Shown one piece after another: positions 48,369 to 58,066 of a DNA stretch of 64,000 nucleotides. Source of the stretch: Nostoc sp. CHAB 5824 (lineage in GTDB: Bacteria > Cyanobacteriota > Cyanobacteriia > Cyanobacteriales > Nostocaceae); the NCBI RefSeq assembly GCF_020829665.1, contig NZ_JAIVFT010000002.1, positions 558,001 through 622,000 of the forward strand. The letters run 5' to 3'. The translations under genes and the position numbers were made by a program. The stretch's first letter is position 1. Each line of letters begins with the position of its first letter. The notes beneath the pieces were generated by a model, which did not search any database, was not told the origin of the DNA, and was given only the letters and a program-made list of their open reading frames with translations.

Positions 48369-49496
48369 ATGTTGAAGACGATAAAAATAGAGGATTTCCG
48401 TGGTTTCAAGTCTTTCGAGCTTCAGCAACTCGGTAGAGTTAACTTACTTGTTGGTAAAAATAATAGTGGTAAAACGTCAATATTGGAAGCTATTCAACTT
48501 TTATGCTCCCGGACTAATCTTGAGCCACTTGCTGAGGTTATGACTAAGCGAGGTGAATATTCTTGGAATGATAATCAAAGAATAAATCGTGAACTTGATG
48601 TTTGTCATCTTTTTTATGGACATGAAATTCAACCAGATAGTAAATTTTATATATCTGGTATGAATGGCGATATTAAAGAGGCAATTACTGTTAGTATAGG
48701 AGCGCGTTACTTTCACGTTGATGATTTTGATAAAGAATTCAATGGAGAATCTAGCAGTTTCAGCGAATCTGAAATTCCAATAAAAGGTCTTAATTTTGGT
48801 ATCAACTGGACTCGTGGGGAGGAAACAGAAATTTTAACCTTTCCCTTATCAAATAACAGTGGTTTTAATTTAAATTATGTTCGGCGATTCCGTCGAGATG
48901 GTAAAAAAAATCCATTGCCTAATATCCAATTCGTCACATCATCTTCTCTAGAAACCGAAAAGATGATTGAACTATTCGATCAGATAGTACTAACTACTGA
49001 AGAAAAAGTTGTAGAGCAGGCACTTAATAAAATAGACCCTAAAATTCAACGAATTGCTCCTGTTAGCTCTCAAAAATCAAGGTATTCCTCAGATTCACGC
49101 GGTGGTTTCCTTGTCCTACTTTCTGATAGTAATCAACGTGTACCAATTGGCAGTATGGGTGATGGAATTTGGCGGATTTTAGGACTTGCACTAGCTACAG
49201 TGTGTGCTAAAGACGGATACCTATTTGTTGATGAGATTGATACTGGGCTGCATTTTACAGCTATGTCTGATATGTGGAAACTGATTTGGGATACAGCTAA
49301 AAGATTAAATGTACAAGTTTTCGCAACTACTCATAATAGTGATTGTTGGACTAGTTTAGCTAGTATTGCAGAGCAGGAAGATGCAACTGAGGATGGTATT
49401 AGAATTCACAGAATTGAAAGAGGTAAAAACACAAGTATAGTTTTTATTGAGCCTGAGATTGTCATTGCTGCTGAAGAAAATATTGAGGTGCGTTAG
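48369..49496 (+). CDS. AAA ATPase (OLD/AAA15-21 type), part of a two-gene module
   Basis: This 375-residue protein is an ABC-like ATPase of the type found in OLD, PARIS and related systems. It begins LKTIKIEDFRGFKSFEL, has Walker A GKNNSGKT at 29-36, a signature-like SMGDGIWRILGLALA, Walker B YLFVDEID around 284-291 and the switch His in ATTHNSD. It lacks the coiled-coil arms of true SMC proteins. Two bases separate it from the DUF3226/TOPRIM-like gene, so the two are one unit. A defence role is inferred from architecture. Confidence 0.87.
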   Translation: MLKTIKIEDFRGFKSFELQQLGRVNLLVGKNNSGKTSILEAIQLLCSRTNLEPLAEVMTKRGEYSWNDNQRINRELDVCHLFYGHEIQPDSKFYISGMNGDIKEAITVSIGARYFHVDDFDKEFNGESSSFSESEIPIKGLNFGINWTRGEETEILTFPLSNNSGFNLNYVRRFRRDGKKNPLPNIQFVTSSSLETEKMIELFDQIVLTTEEKVVEQALNKIDPKIQRIAPVSSQKSRYSSDSRGGFLVLLSDSNQRVPIGSMGDGIWRILGLALATVCAKDGYLFVDEIDTGLHFTAMSDMWKLIWDTAKRLNVQVFATTHNSDCWTSLASIAEQEDATEDGIRIHRIERGKNTSIVFIEPEIVIAAEENIEVR

Positions 49497-49498
49497 TA

Positions 49499-50140
49499 AT
49501 GACAAGCAGTTATAAAAGCAAACAACTGATTGTGGAGGGTGAACAAGACAAGCGGGTAATACCATATCTCATGGAAGCTAACGGAATCATCTGGGAAAAA
49601 GATAAACATCCTGTCGATATTGAGAACTATGGTAGTGATGGATTTATTAATGCTTATAGGATATCAGCTAGATTGAAAGCAGCAGGATTGACACATCTGG
49701 GTTTGATGGTAGATGCAGATGAGGATTCAGATATACGTTGGAGAAGTGTTAGAAATGCTTGTTTACCAAGTATTCCTGACATTCCTGAGCAAATACCAGA
49801 AACAGGATTGCTTCTCACCACGAATGGAATTAAATTTGGGGTCTGGATTATGCCAGATAACCTGATGCGAGGTATGTTAGAAACTTTTTTAGCTTATATG
49901 ATTCGAGATGAAAGCCAGCCTCTCTGGAAATATGCTCAGGAAGTTGTAGCACAAGCAAAAAATAGAGGGGCACCATTTATAGATTCTCATGTCGATAAAG
50001 CTTACATTTACACATGGTTAGCTTGGCAAAAACCGCCAGGAAGACAACTGCATAACGCTATCAACGAAGAAATTCTGAATCCACAGCATCCAAAAGCACA
50101 GACATTTGTCAGCTGGTTTAAGACTTTATACGATTTATAA
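49499..50140 (+). CDS. DUF3226 TOPRIM-like protein paired with AAA ATPase
   Basis: This 213-residue protein begins KSKQLIVEGEQDKRVIPYL, with E13 as the TOPRIM glutamate, and HLGLMVDADED with D72 and D74 as the DxD pair. That is the metal-binding core of TOPRIM nucleases, matching the DUF3226 family. The C-terminal half (DKAYIYTWLAWQKPPGRQL and a helical end) also fits that family. With the ATPase gene two bases upstream it forms a pair like OLD family or PARIS (AriA-AriB) modules, in which ATPase activation releases a TOPRIM nuclease. Function here is inference. Confidence 0.82.
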   Translation: MTSSYKSKQLIVEGEQDKRVIPYLMEANGIIWEKDKHPVDIENYGSDGFINAYRISARLKAAGLTHLGLMVDADEDSDIRWRSVRNACLPSIPDIPEQIPETGLLLTTNGIKFGVWIMPDNLMRGMLETFLAYMIRDESQPLWKYAQEVVAQAKNRGAPFIDSHVDKAYIYTWLAWQKPPGRQLHNAINEEILNPQHPKAQTFVSWFKTLYDL

Positions 50141-50246
50141 TCATCAGATGTATTTGATAGTAGAGAATAGCGATCGCCTCTTACCTACCATCCCCCAATA
50201 ACTTCGATAAAATCACTATGGTGCTACTTAACCTCTCCTAAATCTG

Positions 50247-52838
50247 ATGAAAAGCGATCGCTCCCCTTCCCAACCCTCCCTTAAACGTCCTGAACTACTC
50301 GCGCCAGCAGGTAATTGGGACTGTGCTAAAGCTGCTGTGGAAAATGGGGCAGATGCGATTTACTTCGGTTTGGATCGCTTCAACGCCAGAATGCGGGCAC
50401 AAAACTTTACTGAGGCAGACTTACCCCAATTGATGACATTTCTGCACCGTCGCGGCGTAAAGGGTTATGTCACTGTCAACACACTAATCTTTCCCAAAGA
50501 ACTAGCAGAAGCACAGCAATATCTCCGCACAATTATTGCAGCAGGTGTGGATGCGGTGATTGTACAAGATATTGGTATATGCCGTCTTATCCGTCACCTT
50601 TCCCCTGATTTTCCCATCCATGCTTCAACCCAGATGACCATCACCAGTGCAGCTGGGGTGGAATTTGCCAAGTCCCTCGGTTGTCAATTGGTGGTGCTGG
50701 CGCGTGAATGTTCTCTTCAGGAAATCAATAAAATTCAGCAGCAGATTGCCCTACAAGAAACTTCGCTGCCCTTGGAAGTCTTTGTTCACGGTGCTTTGTG
50801 CGTAGCATATTCCGGTCAGTGTTTGACTAGTGAGGCTTTAGGCGGACGTTCTGCCAACCGAGGTGAATGTGCCCAAGCTTGCCGGATGCCTTACGATTTA
50901 ATTGCTGATGGGGAAGTTGTGAATTTAAAAGAACGCAAATATTTACTCAGTCCTCAAGACTTAGCAGGATTGGATGTTTTGCCAGATTTGGTGAAATCAG
51001 GAGTAACTTCTCTTAAAATTGAAGGTCGTTTGAAAGCCCCAGAGTATGTTGCTAATGTCACCCGTGTTTATCGGCAAGCCCTGGATGGGGTGATAACGGA
51101 ATTGGAAAGACCTAACCCCCTAACCCCCTTCCCTCGTAGGGAAGGGGGAATAAAGACTCCCCTCTCCGAAACGGAGAGGGGCTGGGGGAGAGGTCAATCA
51201 GATCAAGAACACTACAACCTAGAAATGGCATTTTCTCGCGGACTCTACACGGGTTGGTTTGGCGGGATTAATAATCAGGAACTAGTTCACGCCCGCTTTG
51301 GTAAAAAACGTGGGGTTTATTTAGGTGAAGTCAGCCGCATTCACAACGAACAGGTAACAGTCAAACTGGAAGCACCTGTAAAACCGGGGGATGGAATTGT
51401 GTTTGACTGCGGTCATCCAGAGGCGAAGGAAGAAGGCGGCCGGGTTTATGCTGTGGTGTCCAAAGGTAAAGAAACCATGCTGACCTTTGGGCGAAATGAC
51501 TTGAGCCTGCGGCGGGTGCATATAGGCGATCGCATTTGGAAAACCAGCGATCCAGAACTCGATAAGCAACTACGTCAGAGTTTTGCTGGCGAAAATCCCC
51601 AATTTCAGCGTCCGATTGACTTGGAGGTTTATGGAGAAGTTGGTCAGCCACTGATTGCGATCGCTCGTGATCAACTCGGTAATATTGTACAAGTGGAGTC
51701 TGCAATTTCTTTGGTTGAAGCGCACACCAAACCCCTAGATACAGACCGTTTACAAGAACAGTTTGGTCGTCTCGGTAACACACCTTTCTGTTTGGGAAGG
51801 CTAACCAACCACCTCAGCAATGCTATTATGCTACCCGTAAGTGAGTTAAACCGGATGCGGCGGGAAATCGTGGTGCAGTTGGAAGAATTGCGAAGTCAAC
51901 CCAAACGTTGGCAATTACGTTCTGATGTCTCTTTCCAAGACCTATTACCCTACTCATCTCCCTTACCCCTCTCATCTCCTGCACTAATAGTTTTGGTACG
52001 AAACCTCAAGCAAGTCCAAGCCGCACTCAAAGCTGGTATTGAAACACTTTACTGTGAATTTGAAGACCCCCGCGCCTACCGAGAAGCGGTGCAGCTAGTA
52101 CATAAACAAAAGCAAGAATCCCCACTTTCCACAATCTGGGTTGCACCTCCCCGAATTACCAAACCTGGGGAAAAATGGATTTTGCACCAAGTACGTGCCT
52201 GTGAAGCAGATGGCTATCTGGTGCGGAACTATGATCAACTGCAATTTTTTGCCCAAGACCGTTGTATCGGAGATTTTTCGCTCAACGTTGCTAATGCCTT
52301 AACAGCAGACTACTTTCAGCAACGCTTTGCTTTGGAACGGCTGACGGCATCCTATGACCTAAATATTACCCAACTGCAAGACCTGCTCACCAGTTGTCCA
52401 CCACAGTGGTTTGAGGTGACAATCCATCAGCATATGCCGATGTTTCATATGGAACATTGTGTATTTTGTGCCTTTCTATCGACGGGTACAGACTACACAA
52501 ACTGTGGACGACCTTGTGAAAAGCAGGAAGTGAAATTGCGCGATCGCGTTGGTAGCGAACACGTCCTCAAAGCAGATGTAGGTTGTCGTAATACTGTATT
52601 TAACGGTACTGCTCAAACCGGAGCCGAGTATGTACAGCGCCTCATAGAACTGGGATTACGTCAGTTTCGCATCGAGTTTGTCAATGAAACCCCAGAACAA
52701 GTGAGTAAAACAATACATTTTTATACTCAATTATTGCAAGGTGAGATTACAGGTTCTCAACTATGGCGCGAGTTAAAGTTGCAAAATCAGCTAGGTGTAA
52801 CTCGTGGCCCGATGGGAGTGTCAGCACTGCGGTCATAA
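50247..52838 (+). CDS. U32 family peptidase-like protein (RlhA-like) with in-frame repeat
   Basis: This 863-residue protein has an N-terminal U32 domain (RPELLAPAGNWDCAKAAVENGADAIYFG, with RGECAQACRMPYDL) and a long C-terminal part ending in a second Cys cluster, MEHCVFCAF and CGRPCEKQ, probably holding an Fe-S cluster. Relatives RlhA and TrhP hydroxylate 23S rRNA or tRNA rather than cut proteins, so an RNA hydroxylase role is likely. Residues about 289-317 (NPLTPFPRREGG, SETERGWGRGQ) are coded by a dispersed repeat inserted in frame at 51110-51198. It overlaps the convergent Uma2 gene by six bases. Confidence 0.9.
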   Translation: MKSDRSPSQPSLKRPELLAPAGNWDCAKAAVENGADAIYFGLDRFNARMRAQNFTEADLPQLMTFLHRRGVKGYVTVNTLIFPKELAEAQQYLRTIIAAGVDAVIVQDIGICRLIRHLSPDFPIHASTQMTITSAAGVEFAKSLGCQLVVLARECSLQEINKIQQQIALQETSLPLEVFVHGALCVAYSGQCLTSEALGGRSANRGECAQACRMPYDLIADGEVVNLKERKYLLSPQDLAGLDVLPDLVKSGVTSLKIEGRLKAPEYVANVTRVYRQALDGVITELERPNPLTPFPRREGGIKTPLSETERGWGRGQSDQEHYNLEMAFSRGLYTGWFGGINNQELVHARFGKKRGVYLGEVSRIHNEQVTVKLEAPVKPGDGIVFDCGHPEAKEEGGRVYAVVSKGKETMLTFGRNDLSLRRVHIGDRIWKTSDPELDKQLRQSFAGENPQFQRPIDLEVYGEVGQPLIAIARDQLGNIVQVESAISLVEAHTKPLDTDRLQEQFGRLGNTPFCLGRLTNHLSNAIMLPVSELNRMRREIVVQLEELRSQPKRWQLRSDVSFQDLLPYSSPLPLSSPALIVLVRNLKQVQAALKAGIETLYCEFEDPRAYREAVQLVHKQKQESPLSTIWVAPPRITKPGEKWILHQVRACEADGYLVRNYDQLQFFAQDRCIGDFSLNVANALTADYFQQRFALERLTASYDLNITQLQDLLTSCPPQWFEVTIHQHMPMFHMEHCVFCAFLSTGTDYTNCGRPCEKQEVKLRDRVGSEHVLKADVGCRNTVFNGTAQTGAEYVQRLIELGLRQFRIEFVNETPEQVSKTIHFYTQLLQGEITGSQLWRELKLQNQLGVTRGPMGVSALRS
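51110..51198. repeat. dispersed repeat inside U32 gene
   Basis: The segment contains CCCTTCCCT-CGT-AGGGAAGGG and CCCCTCTCC-GAAAC-GGAGAGGGG, two adjacent hairpins typical of intergenic repeats in Nostoc-like genomes. Here it lies within an open coding frame without breaking it. Confidence 0.85.
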
Positions 52839-53492
52839 TTGATTTTCTGAACGCCCAGCTTGAAAAATTTGTTCAGCAGTCAAGTTTAATTCTGGGAATG
52901 TAGGGGATATGATGCGGTCATTTCCCCGAAACAGGTTAACTTGATACTCACCATCCACTAAGTAGTAAACGGAAATAGTCGGTTGTTTGGGATTACCTAT
53001 ATACCTTCTACCGCCCAAAGCTAAATAGTCAACAATCCAGTATTCAGGAACGCCAAAAGTTTCATAGTCAACCAGCTTGTGTGCATAATCATCTTTCCAA
53101 TTAGTGCTGACGACTTCAATAACTAGAGGAACAGATGCGGCTTGAGTAACCGTTGAAGACTTTTTCCACATCGGTTCTAATGAAAGATTGTTTTGATTTA
53201 TGACTATGACATCAAGTGAATAACCAGACTCTTTGTCAGGAACTTTAACTAGTGCTTGCTTAGGTATAAGGTAGGGGAGACTCAGCCGTTCAAATTCTAC
53301 GTTTAGTTTTTTAGCTAAAAAACCATTAATCTCTTCATGATCGCCTACTGGCTGCATTTCAACAATTGCTCTATCATGTAGTTCATAACATCCGCCATCT
53401 GGCTTCCAATTGAGGAATTCTTCAAAAGTGATTGTTTTTGGTAAGGCTTGAAACATCACACTTATTCCTGATGATGATTTAGAGTTTAGCAA
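52833..53492 (-). CDS. Uma2 family nuclease-like protein
   Basis: This 219-residue protein is the third Uma2 gene here: KTITFEEFLNWKPDGGCYELHDRAIVEM, GYSLDVIVINQNNL (metal Asp), LVIEVVSTNWKDDYAHKLVDYETFGVPEYWIVD, then a Glu-rich tail. The ExVSxN in place of ExxSKS means the usual Lys is replaced, so activity is uncertain. An ATG 12 codons later (MFQALPKTITF) fits other family members better and may be the real start. It overlaps the U32 gene end by six bases on the opposite strand. Confidence 0.87.
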   Translation of the reverse strand: MLNSKSSSGISVMFQALPKTITFEEFLNWKPDGGCYELHDRAIVEMQPVGDHEEINGFLAKKLNVEFERLSLPYLIPKQALVKVPDKESGYSLDVIVINQNNLSLEPMWKKSSTVTQAASVPLVIEVVSTNWKDDYAHKLVDYETFGVPEYWIVDYLALGGRRYIGNPKQPTISVYYLVDGEYQVNLFRGNDRIISPTFPELNLTAEQIFQAGRSENQL

Positions 53493-53654
53493 ATTACTTG
53501 ATATTACTCACTTGACCCTCATATCCTCGACTTCTTCAAGAAATCAGGAAACTAAATCGGCATAAAACTTTGCTAGATAATGTTAAAATGACCAATCCGG
53601 ACTATTTGACATAATTCTGTATTTATATCGATTTTTTAACGAGACACCCTCTGT

Positions 53655-54542
53655 TCATAATTGCTTTGTAACTTGTTTAACTATTTCCACAAGCCTCAAC
53701 ACAGTTGGGGATGTCTCGTTTTTTCGCCAAATCATTGCAATGGCTACTTTTGGGGTAGGTTCTTGTACAGTTTTATAAACTACCCCAATCCGTTGCAAAT
53801 TTTGCAAAGATGCTGGCACGATCGCAACGCCCATCTCGGCTGCTACTAGGCTAACAATTGTTTGCATCTGGATAGCTTCTTGAACAACCTTGGGACTAAA
53901 GCCTGCTTGCTGGCAGAGACTAATGATTAAGTCGTAGAGTCCTGGTGCTAATATCCTGGGAAATAAAATAAACGGTTCGTTGGCAAGGGATGTCAAACAA
54001 ACATCAGATTGATTCGCTAGCAAATGCGCTTCAGGTAGTGCCACCATTAGCGGCTCTTGAAAAATTGTTTCGCAACTAAATTTATTTTCTTCAACAGGTG
54101 GACGCAGGAATCCCACATCCATTCGACCTTCTCGTAACCACTCTAGCTGTTGATCTGTAGTCAGTTCATGCAACTCGATGCTCACACCAGGAACGTAACT
54201 ACGAAAGGTTCGCAGAATAGTTGGCAAAATATTATACGCCGCAGAACTGACAAAGCCGACCACCAACTGTCCAATTTCGCCCCGACTGGTTTGCCGCCCA
54301 ACTTGGATAGCCTGTTGTAATTGCCTGAAAATCTGCTGGACTTCACCTAAAAACACTTGCCCCGCTTCTGTCAACTGTACATTTCGTTTCGTGCGGTGAA
54401 ACAGTTCAAAACCCAATTCCCCTTCTAGCTGCCGAATTTGTTGACTTAGAGGAGGTTGGGCAATGTGCAATCGTTCCGCTGCTCGTCCAAAGTGCAGTTC
54501 CTCTGCCAAGGTGACAAAATAGCGCAAGTGTCGTAGTTCCAT
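53655..54542 (-). CDS. LysR family transcriptional regulator
   Basis: This 295-residue regulator has an N-terminal winged helix (MELRHLRYFVTLAEELHFGRAAERLHIAQPPLSQQIRQLE) and a periplasmic-binding-like effector domain (about 90-295) with VGFVSSAAYNILPTIL. It resembles the BenM/CatR/CynR-like branch. LysR regulators often control the divergent gene; here that is the methyltransferase at 54698, 155 bases away. Effector unknown. Confidence 0.93.
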   Translation of the reverse strand: MELRHLRYFVTLAEELHFGRAAERLHIAQPPLSQQIRQLEGELGFELFHRTKRNVQLTEAGQVFLGEVQQIFRQLQQAIQVGRQTSRGEIGQLVVGFVSSAAYNILPTILRTFRSYVPGVSIELHELTTDQQLEWLREGRMDVGFLRPPVEENKFSCETIFQEPLMVALPEAHLLANQSDVCLTSLANEPFILFPRILAPGLYDLIISLCQQAGFSPKVVQEAIQMQTIVSLVAAEMGVAIVPASLQNLQRIGVVYKTVQEPTPKVAIAMIWRKNETSPTVLRLVEIVKQVTKQL

Positions 54543-54697
54543 CTTTTACCTAAACTCATATCTTTAAAATATTAGTTAAGGTGAAAATATATATTGGACA
54601 TAATTAAAAATCTTTTTTATTGTGATGATCAGCCAGTCACCAGCCTCAGACATGTGGTTGATAACTGACAAGCGAACAATCTGTACTTTTACAGTTT

Positions 54698-55471
54698 ATG
54701 AATAATATTTCGACAGCTAATAATTGGAATAGTACCCTTTACGAAGATAAACACGCCTTTGTCTGGCAGTATGGTGAGGACTTACTAAAATTACTCAACC
54801 CTAAGCCAGGAGAATCCATTTTGGATATTGGTTGTGGTACTGGACAACTCACAGGAAAAATTGCCCAAGCTGGTGCTGAAGTAATGGGAGTTGATTATGC
54901 AACCACGATGATCGAAAAAGCAAGACAAAACTATCCCCATATCCGCTTTGATGTTGCTGATGCTAGAAATTTTCAAGTAGAGAAGCCGTTGGATGCTGTG
55001 TTTTCCAACGCTGTATTGCATTGGGTGAAAGAAGCAGATAGTGCGATCGCTTCCATACATCAAGCCCTAAAACCCGGAGGTCGGTTTGTCGCAGAATTTG
55101 GTGGTAAGGGAAATGTACAAGCGATCGCCACAGCTTTGGAAAGCGCCTTAAAAACATTTAATATTTCTGCACAAGCCCTAAATCCTTGGTATTTTCCTAG
55201 TATTGGCGAGTACGCCACCCGATTAGAACAGCAAGGCTTTGATGTCATCTATAGCACCCTGTTTGCTCGTCCAACTCCTTTAGCAGATGAACAAGCCGGT
55301 ATAGCAAACTGGATTCAGATGTTTGCCAGCAGTTTTTTAGCAGGACTTTCTAGTGAGCAACAAATACAAGTAATTCGCGTCGTTGAGGAATATCTTAAGC
55401 CAACACTGTATCAACAAGGAACTTGGATAGCAGACTATCGAAGAATTCGCATCGTTGCCATGAAACTTTAA
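54698..55471 (+). CDS. class I SAM-dependent methyltransferase
   Basis: This 257-residue enzyme has motif I ILDIGCGTGQLTGKIA, an acidic strand-2 end in GVDYATTMIEKAR, motif post-II DVADAR and LKPGGRFVAEFGGKG. This looks like the trans-aconitate/UbiE-like methyltransferase group. Substrate not determined. It is divergent from a LysR regulator and is followed three bases later by a secreted protein gene if that gene used its upstream GTG. Confidence 0.88.
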   Translation: MNNISTANNWNSTLYEDKHAFVWQYGEDLLKLLNPKPGESILDIGCGTGQLTGKIAQAGAEVMGVDYATTMIEKARQNYPHIRFDVADARNFQVEKPLDAVFSNAVLHWVKEADSAIASIHQALKPGGRFVAEFGGKGNVQAIATALESALKTFNISAQALNPWYFPSIGEYATRLEQQGFDVIYSTLFARPTPLADEQAGIANWIQMFASSFLAGLSSEQQIQVIRVVEEYLKPTLYQQGTWIADYRRIRIVAMKL

Positions 55472-55519
55472 AATGTGCGAATTTTTACTATTGTCTTAAT
55501 TACGAATTACGAATTAGTT

Positions 55520-56047
55520 ATGCATATACCCAAATTGTGCGATTGCCAAACATCGTTTTTATTACTACTAACCATTAGCCTCACCACTTTACTAGTGTCG
55601 CCCTCGCTAGCGCAAACCCCCCCAATACCGTCGCCTTCTAGTGCGCCTCTGGAATTAGACTTATTGACCAAGCCAAAAGACTATATAATCACAGCTAACA
55701 CCATAAACCCAGAAGGATTAACCGTTCCCAGTTTATGGTGGGCACAACAAAACTCTGAGAGAAAGCTATTGGATAATTGGATAGCATATCCAGCTTCTGA
55801 ACAAGAACCTGCACGAGTAGACTTGATCGTGAATCAGCAAATTTGGAGCTTACTAGAGTATGTAGAGCGCTACGACTTTGTAAATCGCTTGGGTAGTGCT
55901 GCACGAAACTTTGGTTACAATGTCCGGGTATTTAATTATCAAAAAGAACCCTTGGCAACCTACACTTGCAATTTTAGTACAAGTCCAGCTTTATGCAGTA
56001 TCCAAACAACTGTTAAGAACAAGATAGGGTTACAGCGTTCACTTTAG
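55520..56047 (+). CDS. secreted protein of unknown function
   Basis: From the ATG at 55520 this is a 175-residue protein with a signal peptide (KLCDCQTSFLLLLTISLTT, cleavage after SLAQ). A GTG 15 codons upstream would extend it into AATTACGAATTACG-type repetitive DNA, so I reject that start. The mature part has LTVPSLWWAQQ, NWIAYPASEQEPARVDLIVN and a C-terminal ATYTCNFSTSPALCS with two Cys that may form a disulfide. No family is recognised; likely periplasmic. Confidence 0.75.
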   Translation: MHIPKLCDCQTSFLLLLTISLTTLLVSPSLAQTPPIPSPSSAPLELDLLTKPKDYIITANTINPEGLTVPSLWWAQQNSERKLLDNWIAYPASEQEPARVDLIVNQQIWSLLEYVERYDFVNRLGSAARNFGYNVRVFNYQKEPLATYTCNFSTSPALCSIQTTVKNKIGLQRSL

Positions 56048-56158
56048 TCAGGAGTTAGGGAATGGGGAACTCGGGGCCCCCTCTGGGGATTAGGGGCAAT
56101 GGGGAATTAGGAGCAGGGGGAAAATTCCTCTTCTCTACCCACAATGCCCCATGCCCAA

Positions 56159-57337
56159 TTAAACCTTAATTTTGGCGAACAAAGACTCGTATTGTTTTAT
56201 TGCTGATGGGGGTAAGGGAAGCAAAAATTCGCTTTTATCGAAAACTTCGCGTAGGCGTAGCCCGTCGTAGACATCGCTCTGTAATAAACTCAATAATGGT
56301 TCTTGGATATCGGAAGCAGCAATATTTGTAGAAATTGGCGAATTACTTTTGGTCAGCACCGAAATTTGTTTAGCCGTGCTTGATTGCCAACAAAAATCAA
56401 TCCATTGATCTGATAAAGTACCCGTAGTAATACCTGCGGGACGTACCCATAAATCTGCCCAGATTGCTGTTCCTGACTTGGGGATAACTACGCCAAGTTG
56501 CGGATAACGTCCCAGAACTGGCAATACATCGCTTGACCAACCAACCGCTAGCCAAGTATCTCCCATAATTAGAGGTTCCAAATAGTTATTGGAACTGTAG
56601 AACTTCACCTGTTGGTTTAATTTCTGTAATTCCTTTTCCAAATCTGGTACTTGGTCAAGATTCTCTGTATTGTAAGATTTTCCTAGCTTCTTTAAGGCAA
56701 GACCAATAACTTCTCGTGGTTGATTGAGTAGGGAAATCTGCTGCTGCATTCCATTTCGCCATAAATCACTCCAATCTGTGGGCGTCCATCCCAATTTTCG
56801 CAACTTGTCACGGTTATAAACAATCACCGTACTACCCCACCTGTAAGGCGCACCCCACACCTTCCCTTGAGTATCCAAGTTACCTTGGTCGTTGCGCGTT
56901 ACCAGTTTCTTCCATCTTTCATCTAAAGCAGACCACTGCTTTAATTGGTCTCCCTGTACTTCTTGGAGTGGTTGAATCAATTTCTGCTCAATAGCTGCTT
57001 TTAACCAGTAATCTCCCAATGTCACTAGGTCTACATCAGCCGTTTTTTGACCTTGCCTAAAGGGTATAAAGCGACGCCATCCCTGCTCATCGGTGGCTTT
57101 AGCTTTCTGCTGCCAATTTTGTAATTGCTGAAATAAATCCTGTATCTGCTCAACTGGAGCAAACTTTAATTGCACCTGTTGCTGCAAACCTCTGTGGAAT
57201 TGATTAACTACCTGACCAGGTATAGAACCTTTTAATAACTGTACTTTTAGTTGCATCTGGTTGTTTCCACCACAGCCAAAAAGCAGTTGTGAAAGTGCCA
57301 GTGTACTTGTGCCTAGCAAAAAAGACCGTCGATCCAT
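56159..57337 (-). CDS. extracellular solute-binding protein, PotD-like
   Basis: This 392-residue protein begins MDRRSFLLGTSTLALSQLLFGCGG, a Tat-like RR start with a lipobox at LLFGC, so it should be an exported lipoprotein. The body has the two-lobe binding-protein pattern (APYRWGSTVIVYNRDKLRKLG, ADLWVRPAGITTG) of the polyamine/iron type. No ABC permease gene is adjacent. A 30-base dispersed repeat (56249-56278) encodes part of DVYDGLRLREVF near the C-terminus. Confidence 0.85.
   Translation of the reverse strand: MDRRSFLLGTSTLALSQLLFGCGGNNQMQLKVQLLKGSIPGQVVNQFHRGLQQQVQLKFAPVEQIQDLFQQLQNWQQKAKATDEQGWRRFIPFRQGQKTADVDLVTLGDYWLKAAIEQKLIQPLQEVQGDQLKQWSALDERWKKLVTRNDQGNLDTQGKVWGAPYRWGSTVIVYNRDKLRKLGWTPTDWSDLWRNGMQQQISLLNQPREVIGLALKKLGKSYNTENLDQVPDLEKELQKLNQQVKFYSSNNYLEPLIMGDTWLAVGWSSDVLPVLGRYPQLGVVIPKSGTAIWADLWVRPAGITTGTLSDQWIDFCWQSSTAKQISVLTKSNSPISTNIAASDIQEPLLSLLQSDVYDGLRLREVFDKSEFLLPLPPSAIKQYESLFAKIKV
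56249..56278. repeat. dispersed repeat inside PotD-like gene
   Basis: GCGTAGGCGTAGCCCGTCG continuing to ACATCGCT differs by three bases from the copy in the Uma2 gene at 33272. It lies in coding sequence near the C-terminus without breaking the frame. Confidence 0.8.
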
Positions 57338-57694
57338 TGATTTTGGATTTGAGATTTTTGATTATACCTAAATATTAAGCAGAGATTCACCAAAGGCTGA
57401 CTAGCTAAAAAAGTGAAGTTGAAAAATTATCGGTGTTTTTTCTAGGTAATACGGATTATTTTGAATATTTGACTCAGATTGGCGACTTTTTCAGACAATA
57501 ACTACCTAATGATTAATTTTTCTCCCTAAATTTCCTCAGTAGTACTTATAGCAAAACTTTAGTTATATTTAGAAGTAATGATTTAAATGTCATATTTGCA
57601 CCAAAAATTATCAATACTTAAATAATCCCTAAGTATAGTTAACATGGAGAGTAAATTGAATAACATAAAGAAAATGTACGGATGAGGGTATTAA
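57338..57694. other. divergent promoter region, nothing recognised
   Basis: This 357-base AT-rich gap contains no gene, repeat or clear regulatory motif that I can defend. Confidence 0.5.
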
Positions 57695-58066
57695 ATGGAG
57701 CCATTACAGAAGCAAATCCTGACTTTAAGCGAAAAACTAGATGCCCTCTGCCAAGTGATTGAGCAGCTTGACGATAAAGTCGCTCAAGCTTTCTCAGAAT
57801 GTTCCTTAGCGAATACACAAGCAAAGGATAATTATCAGGAAAATAGCACTGCTGGAGGCTACCAGTTCAAAGGACGTAACAATTTAAGTCCAGAAATGGA
57901 ACACAAGGATGTATTGACAGATGGCATGTATCTAGACATGCATCGTCAAGGTGGAGATAACATAACACCAGAAATTCAAATACAACGACTGACAGCGCAA
58001 TTAACAGCAGCATACAATCGCATTGCTGCCTTGGAAGAACAATTACTTAGAGAGAGAATTCATTAA
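57695..58066 (+). CDS. small coiled-coil hypothetical protein
   Basis: This 123-residue protein has two helical coils (residues 1-40, LSEKLDALCQVIEQLDDKVAQAF, and 95-120, IQRLTAQLTAAYNRIAALEEQLL) joined by a polar loop. It is soluble and of unknown family. The GAGGG before the ATG is an adequate ribosome site. Confidence 0.65.
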   Translation: MEPLQKQILTLSEKLDALCQVIEQLDDKVAQAFSECSLANTQAKDNYQENSTAGGYQFKGRNNLSPEMEHKDVLTDGMYLDMHRQGGDNITPEIQIQRLTAQLTAAYNRIAALEEQLLRERIH

